The notes beneath the pieces were generated by a model. That model saw only the letters and a program-made list of their open reading frames with translations, was not told the origin of the DNA and made no database searches. The translations under genes and the position numbers were made by a program. Below, piece by piece: positions 62,454-64,000 of a stretch of 64,000 nucleotides of DNA. The stretch comes from Macrotis lagotis. Taxonomy: Eukaryota; Chordata; Mammalia; Peramelemorphia; Peramelidae. The stretch lies in contig NC_133658.1 in assembly GCF_037893015.1 (NCBI RefSeq), positions 888,566,080-888,630,079 of the forward strand. Direction: 5' to 3'. Numbering within the stretch: position 1 is the stretch's first letter; each line of letters begins with the position of its first letter.

Positions 62454-63509
62454 CCTTCTCTAACACATCTTTTCTGAAATAGCTTCTGAGAGAGCTACCT
62501 ATAGGTCTTAAATATTGTGAATTGTCCAGCATCTCATAGCCAATAAGAGGTGAACTCAAGACTTATTGGGAGGCTAGTTTACTCTTTTCTATTATTTTAT
62601 GAAGTATTGAAAAATAAATTGAAGGTGATTACCGGAGTAAGGGTACTAGTGACCAGGATGGAGGCTCTTACTTGAATTGAGCCTCCATCCATTCCAACCC
62701 ATTTATCATTAAGTAAAAACAACAATGATTAAAGTAGCACTGTGCCAGGCAAAAGACCAACTCAGAAGATCTGGGTTCTAATTCTGATTTTCCATGAACA
62801 CTGTTTAACCTTGAGTAAATCACTTCTTTCCTCACCTCATTTTCTCCATCTGAAAGTAGGGGCCTTGGACTCTGAGGTCCCACCCAGTATTGGAATTCTG
62901 TGATTCTATAAATAATTTGTTAGTGGCTAGACTGGGTCAGTTCTAAAGTGCTCCCACCTCAGTACTCCAAGGAAGTCATTCTAGGACCAAATATGTCACT
63001 GAACAGAGACTGAATTAGATATGCATTTTTGGAAAAGGGGGAGTTTGAGAATCTATACTCTTGCATGAGAAGGGGTGGGCCTAAGGGATGCATCAGTTGG
63101 GACATCACAACAATGCCACTATGATGTCATAGCAGCCCCAGTGCCTTTGGAACCATTTTCCAAGAACAGGTTGAGATTAAAAGGACAATGGAGGCTCTAT
63201 TTTTTGACTAGCCTTGAAGGCGTTATTGAAACCTTTTTTTTAAAAACCACAATTCAAGAATCATAGTCTCATAGATTTAGGGCTAGAAGGGACTTCTGAG
63301 ATCATAGAGTCCAATCCCTTCTTTTAATTTTTTTTTGACATTATCTTTACTGAAGTGACAGGATAACAAACAAATCCACAAAAATCTATTTCCAAAGAGA
63401 AATGATATAAAAAGAGCAAGTTCATTCAAACTAGCTACAAATGCCCACATCATTTATCACAATCACTTAATATTTATATAAATATATCTAGAAATAGTTT
63501 ATTTTTGGT

Positions 63510-64000
63510 TTTATGATCTTTTAAAACGAAAATGTACTTTTTTTCAATGAGCAAAACATTAATTTTCTCATTTTCCCATCCCCATGGAAAAAAGGAAAAC
63601 AAATATGCATAGTCAATCAAAACAAATTTTTGCATTCATTATGTCCAAGAAATATATGTCTCCTTATGCACCTGGGTTCTATCTCTTCTCTTGTCAGGGG
63701 ATGAATAGATGCTTTATTGCTTGTCTTTTGAAATCTAGTTGATCATTACAGTGTTCAGAGTTCCTAAAGTTTTTAAAGTAGTTTTGTTTTCCATTGTTGT
63801 TGTTTTTGTATTTATTATTCTGCTGGTTTCGTTCACTCTATCAGTTCATACAGGTCTTCCCAGGTTTCTCTGTAACTTTCCCTTTACTTTTTTTTATTGT
63901 ACAATAATATTCTATTAGATACCCATAACTTTATAATTTGTTCAGCAGTTCCACAATTCATAGACACCTCCTTGGTTTCCAGTTCTTTGCTGCTACAAAT
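63510..64000. mobile_element. Possible LINE-1 3' remnant, cut by the window end
   Basis: Contains ctatcagttcatacaggtct, attgtacaataatattctat, a ttgttcagcagttccacaat block and ttccagttctttgctgctac in the same order as at 45170-45440. Family assignment is from memory. Confidence 0.35.

Larger units (their letters stand above)
53539..64000. other. Start of CHD5 intron 1
   Basis: I found no segment resembling CHD5 exon 2 (expected to continue with an acidic EEEDGGLEAFDDFF-like sequence) before the window ends. The intron holds CpG-island DNA to about 54050, then SINE, MIR and L2 pieces and a GT microsatellite. Confidence 0.7.

Overview
The window is nuclear DNA of a marsupial. Three genes with clear vertebrate orthologues are present with mammalian exon/intron structure. 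The spacers and introns are packed with tRNA-derived SINEs whose box sequences (for example GCAAGGCAATGGGGTTAAG and CACACAGCTAGG) are typical of marsupials. Many copies are young, with visible target-site duplications, which suggests an Australian lineage, perhaps a dasyurid. That last step is inference. The gene order RNF207 (minus) - RPL22 (plus) - CHD5 (plus) is the human 1p36.31 order read from the other side.

Layout. 1-3534: repeats and spacer beyond the 3' end of RNF207, with a plus-strand polyA signal at 1559 that could end a convergent neighbour (ICMT by synteny; no ICMT coding sequence seen). 3535-20417: the complete RNF207 gene on the minus strand. I resolved 17 coding exons that join in frame into a 611-residue RING/B-box protein. 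20418-30208: a 9.8 kb head-to-head spacer with SINEs, a decayed L2 LINE and a CpG island at its right end. 30209-42693: RPL22 on the plus strand, four coding exons giving 128 residues, with a polyA signal 40 bases after the stop. Its first intron contains a peculiar AT-rich tandem array mixed with SINE copies. 42694-51400: spacer. 51900-54050: a large CpG island with a 14-bp minisatellite and the first coding exon of CHD5 (53451-53538). 53539-64000: the start of CHD5 intron 1; no second exon was found before the window ends.

The three genes do not form a pathway: RNF207 is a cardiac-enriched ubiquitin-ligase-type protein, RPL22 a ribosomal protein (eL22) and CHD5 a neuronal NuRD chromatin remodeller. 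Their association is conserved synteny. The most unusual features are structural: the RPL22 intron array in which SINE-containing blocks seem to have been duplicated, a SINE split by an inverted copy of sequence about 0.8 kb away, and the 14-bp minisatellite that opens reading frames on both strands next to the CHD5 start. I saw no CRISPR, tRNA, rRNA or recognisable retroviral element. SINE family names are from memory and are hedged; type A, B and C labels are used below.
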